Notes under the pieces: generated by a model | Databases searched by the model: none | What the model saw: only the letters and a program-made list of their open reading frames with translations | Told to the model about the DNA's origin: nothing | Program-made: the position numbers and the translations under genes | Shown: piece by piece, positions 60,001 to 64,000 of the stretch | How positions within the stretch are numbered: the stretch's first letter is position 1 | How the letters are laid out: each line of letters starts with the position of its first letter | DNA from: Rhopalosiphum padi | Taxonomy: Eukaryota; Arthropoda; Insecta; Hemiptera; Aphididae | Assembly (NCBI RefSeq): GCF_020882245.1 | Contig: NC_083598.1 | Location: forward strand, 64,083,858-64,147,857 | Direction: 5' to 3' | DNA length: 64,000 nt

Positions 60001-62765
60001 TGTTCGTAGAACTTCATAAATACGATTTATAAGCATAACATTTCGTATACCTACTAAATTAGCCTAAAATAAAGAAAAATACATATTTTGACTAGGTACT
60101 TATTGACAATTCTTGAACAAGGCTGTAATATAATATATTATGGAAGTTAAACATTAATGTAATGTAACATAGTTACACGTGTCTTTAATATTATATTAAT
60201 ATAAATAGAACATTTATCATAGTTGTAATAATTATCATAAGCTTTTAGATATATTTGCAGAGGTAACAGTACACAATTGTCATATGATACAAATTAGAAT
60301 TGAACTATTACAAAAGTTTAGTATTATTAAATTATGTTAATTTTTGTAAATTATAAATGTTGTTACATATTCCGGTGCGTAGAGGATAGCTCTGGCTCAA
60401 GTAGATACCTATTTATCTAGTTATAAATTAATGCAATAAATAAATACGTAACATTAACAATAATTAATATTTTGTAAATCAATCAGTGTTATTATTAAAC
60501 AGTGAATAATAATAACTAAAAAATATAAATTCAAGATTATTAAAGTCTTACATTTAATTTTAATATTCAGTAAAATATGTTATGAAACACGTGTATTTTT
60601 TGTGATAAATAAAATATACTTTTAAATGATTTAGTTTTTACACATGGATAAATTAAAATTTTGTTTAAATAGGTATCTATTAACAATTTTCAACATAGAG
60701 ATAGAATTTGGAAGATAATTTTGTTAACTGTTGTATAGCTATCATTTTTCAATATTTTAAACTATTGACCATTAAAATTTTAAATTAATAAAATATTGTT
60801 TGTTAATATCATAAACAGGTACCAAAAAAAACTTAAATTAAGAATTACCGAAAAAAAAATTATAAAGTGATATGTTTTTTGACATTTGTATACGTGTATC
60901 GTTATTGTTATTTTGAAATAATATCAATTTAAATGTTATAATATAGTAACACGTACTAAAATTCAAAAATAAAACTTTTTGATACATTTTGAATAGGTAT
61001 TTTATTATTTTAATTACATGTTTTATTTGTTACAACCATTGAACCATAAACATTATTAACATAAATAAACTTTTATTAATGTGTATTGTTTATACATAGA
61101 TTAAATCAAATTAGTTAGAAATGTTAATGTAGCACAACATATTCGGGAAGGAACTGTTAGTCTACAAAATATACACGGCGCACCATTCAAAATCACAAAC
61201 AATCATGTGTGTTACAAAAATAAAATGTACAAAAATCAGTAGAATTGATGGTTTTAAATGTTTTAATATCTCAGTGTATAAATGCGTACATTATGATTTT
61301 ATATTTATAAAAAATAGCATTATTTAGCAATTCGATTTTGATTTTAACATATATTTTTTTTAAAACCTGTAGTGTATAATATATATTTTAATAAATGTGT
61401 TACAACATAATACCAGAATGATATTAATATATATATATTAAATATAACTACGAATTGTAGGAATTTTTTATGATTTTCTTAGAGTTGTATGTTAATTACC
61501 AAAAAAATATAAACAAACAAAAATTGTTGACATTTCGTGTACAAATCTTTCATAAATATAAATCAATAGCCAATTTTATGCAAATTACAAACCACAGCCT
61601 TTAATTATTAAATTATTTAAAATATTCATACCACATCACAAAAAATATTAACATTTATTTAGATCAATATTAATTAAAAATAAACTTAATAAATAATATA
61701 TCTCTAGTATAATAGGATAACATAGTATTATTAAAATTATATTTATTTAGATTCATATAATTAGTATAATATATATTATGCATAATTGGACTGTATAATA
61801 TCATAATAATGGTTATTATTATAGTTAAAAAGTGGTTACATAAGAATGTATTTGTGCCATGCTTAATAAATAAATAAATATCATTTTTCTTTGAAATGTC
61901 GTATTTGACAATAAAAAAATAAAAATAATCGATATCAAGGACAAACAGTGATTCCTTAAGTACAATGCTATTACCGCAAATCCTTATCGTGAAGACCGGA
62001 GATTCCATAAGCTCTTTCGTCTGGTTATTATTATCATTATTATTGTTATTATTATTATTATTATTGAAAAACATAAATTCTGCTTTTACTGTTCAATGGA
62101 AGAATGTTATTTTTATTTGAAGAACAGTTTTCGGCGGAACAATTCGATAGATTTATATAACATTAGCACGCTTCAATACTACTTCCTGATACTGTTGATA
62201 GGTAATAACACATTAACGAAATAATACATTTATAACAAATAAAATATCACAAACGACGTTAGACTCTGTATGCTTTAATAAAAAATGAAATGTTGCATTT
62301 AAATCTAGAGAATACGACGGTATAATTAAAAGTTAATTTGGGCGTATAGTACGACGTTATTATGTTAAACTGTTTAACACCGTTCATACGCACTTTGTGG
62401 GAGGAGACACACGATGAAAACTCCGCAAAACGTATTAAATATGAATTGAAACTACCACCGTCGATCTTCATTTATAGTGGGTGTACTAATATACTATAGT
62501 TATCTTCTTTTTCAAAATTTCATGAGTGGAATATTTCAAGGTTTTTTTTTGTGCATTATCACATCACAAGCTTAAGCTTTATAAATACATAATAATATAT
62601 ACTAATAATCGTCACAGTAATAATGATAATAATAATAACAACAATAATACTGTCTATATAGTTTATGCTACAACAGTATACGTAGGTACTCAATATTACA
62701 GCATAATATCAATAATAATATAATAATATATTTAATAATATTGCGTTTTAAAATTGTATAGTCTT
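57080..62765. other. Gene-poor AT-rich stretch with microsatellites
   Basis: No supported gene. It includes (TA)n near 58167-58190 followed by a palindrome (CTAGTATATATTATATACTAG) near 58207, (TTA)n at about 62027-62066 and (AAT)n near 62618-62650. The segment next to 62765 probably includes 3' UTR of the minus-strand membrane-protein gene. Confidence 0.5.
62027..62066. repeat. (TTA)n microsatellite
   Basis: A run of ATTATT units, nearly uninterrupted. It makes the poly-Asn stretch of an unreal minus-strand frame crossing it. Confidence 0.85.
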
Positions 62766-63272
62766 TTAACCGCTGTCGGCGAACTGCAGTTTTATGGCCA
62801 ACGGGTCAGGCTGTACGTTCTCCAACGTGCCCGTGATGGGTATTCGGACCGTCTGTGCCTTAGTCGACGACGGTCGCTCCTGGCCGGTCCGCAGTTTCTT
62901 AGCGGCCCGATCTTTGCTGTTGTCACCGATGACTACGACGCCGCTGCCGCTGTTCCTTATTACCGACGCCCAAAACCGGATGACGTTGAACACGACGCCG
63001 ACGGCGAACACCACCGAACCGATGTTACGGCACAAGGCCAAGTGATCGTTGAACGAAACAGCCCTCCGGTCGATCACCTCCATGTGTGAAGACCGGCCGA
63101 CTACCGGGTCCTTGGCTGGTATCAGGTGGCCGGCAGCCATCGCTATCGCACCCATGGCCATGACGGCCAGTCCAAATATCGCGAACGCGCCACTGCAGTG
63201 GTGATACCAACGGATTTCCGGTTCCACCAAGTATTTGAAGTCGTCGTCGTCGCTGCCACCACCGCCGTCATC
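62766..63272 (-). CDS. Two-pass membrane protein, last exon (5' part outside window)
   Basis: The exon opens after a clear acceptor (TTTGTTTGACAG) at 63272 in phase 0 and runs 168 codons to TAA. It starts DDGGGGSDDDDFKYLVEPEI and continues with RWYHHCSG. Two hydrophobic helices follow, AFAIFGLAVMAMGAIAMAAG and NIGSVVFAVGVVFNVIRFWA, about 32 residues apart. After them comes a polar tail (DNSKDRAAKKLRTGQ, TVRIPITGTL). Coding is far more GC-rich than the surroundings. I do not recognise the family. The pattern recalls small TMEM proteins with a hairpin of two helices, but no name is justified. Frames on the opposite strand are shadows of it. Confidence 0.75.
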   Translation of the reverse strand, partial: DDGGGGSDDDDFKYLVEPEIRWYHHCSGAFAIFGLAVMAMGAIAMAAGHLIPAKDPVVGRSSHMEVIDRRAVSFNDHLALCRNIGSVVFAVGVVFNVIRFWASVIRNSGSGVVVIGDNSKDRAAKKLRTGQERPSSTKAQTVRIPITGTLENVQPDPLAIKLQFADSG

Positions 63273-63401
63273 CTGTCAAACAAAAATATAACGTTCAATC
63301 GGTCAGAGGATGATGATGATAATATAGACAAAGTCTACCAGGGACGGACTAGACTGGTCTGAGTGAATGGGCTGAGATGAGTCGTATTAAGTTCATACCT
63401 A

Positions 63402-64000
63402 ACGCAGTGGTCTTCAACCTTTTTGACTCGCGACCCATTTTTCTGACCGTACATTTTTCGAGACCCAAGTAAGCTACAGTTAGCCACGAAGACCAAAAAC
63501 TAAAACGAAACTACATAAATATGGTCTAGACCGCTAGACTAAACGCAACTAACATTTACATAATAATAATACAAAATGTTTGTAATACAACGATATTAAC
63601 TGTGCATACAACAACAGTGATTTATGAAAATAATTTACAACATTTATAGATAAATAACAGGAGCTTTTATCGATCAAGTCGGGCTATCGCTATACTATAT
63701 TTCATTTGATTGTTCATTCTTATCTTCTACAAACATAAAATAGTACGGTTTACTTGGAAATTATTTTATCCGATGTCATATGACATACATAATATATTAC
63801 AATATTATATATAGTTTATGAGAATATGAATTTTTTAAATTTTAATCAAAAGAATTGTCGTGACCCAGTCGATTTAACGATCACTCACTATTTAAGACTA
63901 TTGTGTCAGCGAAAAATCGAATTGTCGATAAGTTTTAAGCGACTATAGCGGGAAGTTTCGTGCCGAAGTTTATTTACAATATGGCTATGCGCCACAGCAG
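63402..64000. mobile_element. Likely hAT element, left end (right end not found)
   Basis: CAGTGGTCTTCAACCTTTTT followed by CGCGACCCA at 63402 is typical of hAT terminal repeats and resembles the ends of the MITE at 6592-6910. No matching inverted end or 8-bp duplication was found before the window edge. Whether the element continues beyond 64000 is unknown. Confidence 0.5.

Noticed and set aside
61670..62074. 134-codon frame with poly-Asn start
   Set aside because: The Asn run is a microsatellite and the remainder is AT-rich chance coding.
62754..63362. Plus-strand frames opposite the membrane-protein exon
   Set aside because: They are antisense shadows of the minus-strand exon, which alone has hydrophobic helices and a clean acceptor.
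1..64000. CRISPR arrays, bacterial operons, phage or integron structures
   Set aside because: No regularly spaced repeats. All genes are split by spliceosomal introns, so the sequence is animal nuclear DNA.

Overview
The window is an AT-rich animal nuclear sequence. Its split genes with short exons and GT-AG introns, its insect-type gene families and its scattered short words such as TAGGTAGGTACC suggest a sap-feeding hemipteran, most likely an aphid. The species cannot be fixed from the sequence alone.

Layout. (1) 68-2194 (+): the last six exons of a cytospin-A/SPECC1L-like gene, ending in a calponin-homology domain. (2) 3592-22948 (+): a complete VEGF/PDGF-receptor-related receptor tyrosine kinase (Pvr type). 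It has a signal-peptide exon, a 9.7-kb first intron full of transposons, seven Ig domains, one transmembrane helix and a split kinase. Two adjacent homologous exons (15303-15462 and 15612-15750) encode alternative second halves of Ig domain 2. Their phases mean exactly one must be used, so they look like mutually exclusive exons. (3) 24939-28803 (-): a complete GH20 beta-N-acetylhexosaminidase in eight exons. (4) 33266-36352 (-): a complete paired-class homeobox gene (PHDP-like, 230 aa, six exons), with a GC-AG intron just upstream of the homeodomain. (5) About 40.7-41.7 kb and 44.5-47.0 kb: GC/CpG-rich islands without a recognisable gene. The first holds CGG/CCG triplet runs and a strong G-quadruplex motif. 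The second is interrupted by a 925-bp element with long terminal inverted repeats, 5'-TGTTA ends, a TATA target duplication and a broken KRBA2/Ginger-type C-terminal coding fragment. (6) 47-62.7 kb: a gene-poor, AT-rich stretch with MITEs and a LINE tail. (7) 62766-63272 (-): the last exon of a two-pass membrane protein whose 5' part lies beyond the window. A hAT-like end lies at 63402.

Mobile DNA accounts for much of the rest: hAT elements with 8-bp target duplications (one set nested), pogo-like and TA-flanked elements, a MULE-like MITE, a long foldback palindrome, and two LINE 3' ends sharing a two-tier hairpin. The genes are functionally unrelated neighbours. There is no operon and no sign of a dedicated multi-gene system. 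The most interesting biology is the paired Ig2 exons of the receptor, which would let one gene make two ligand-binding surfaces.
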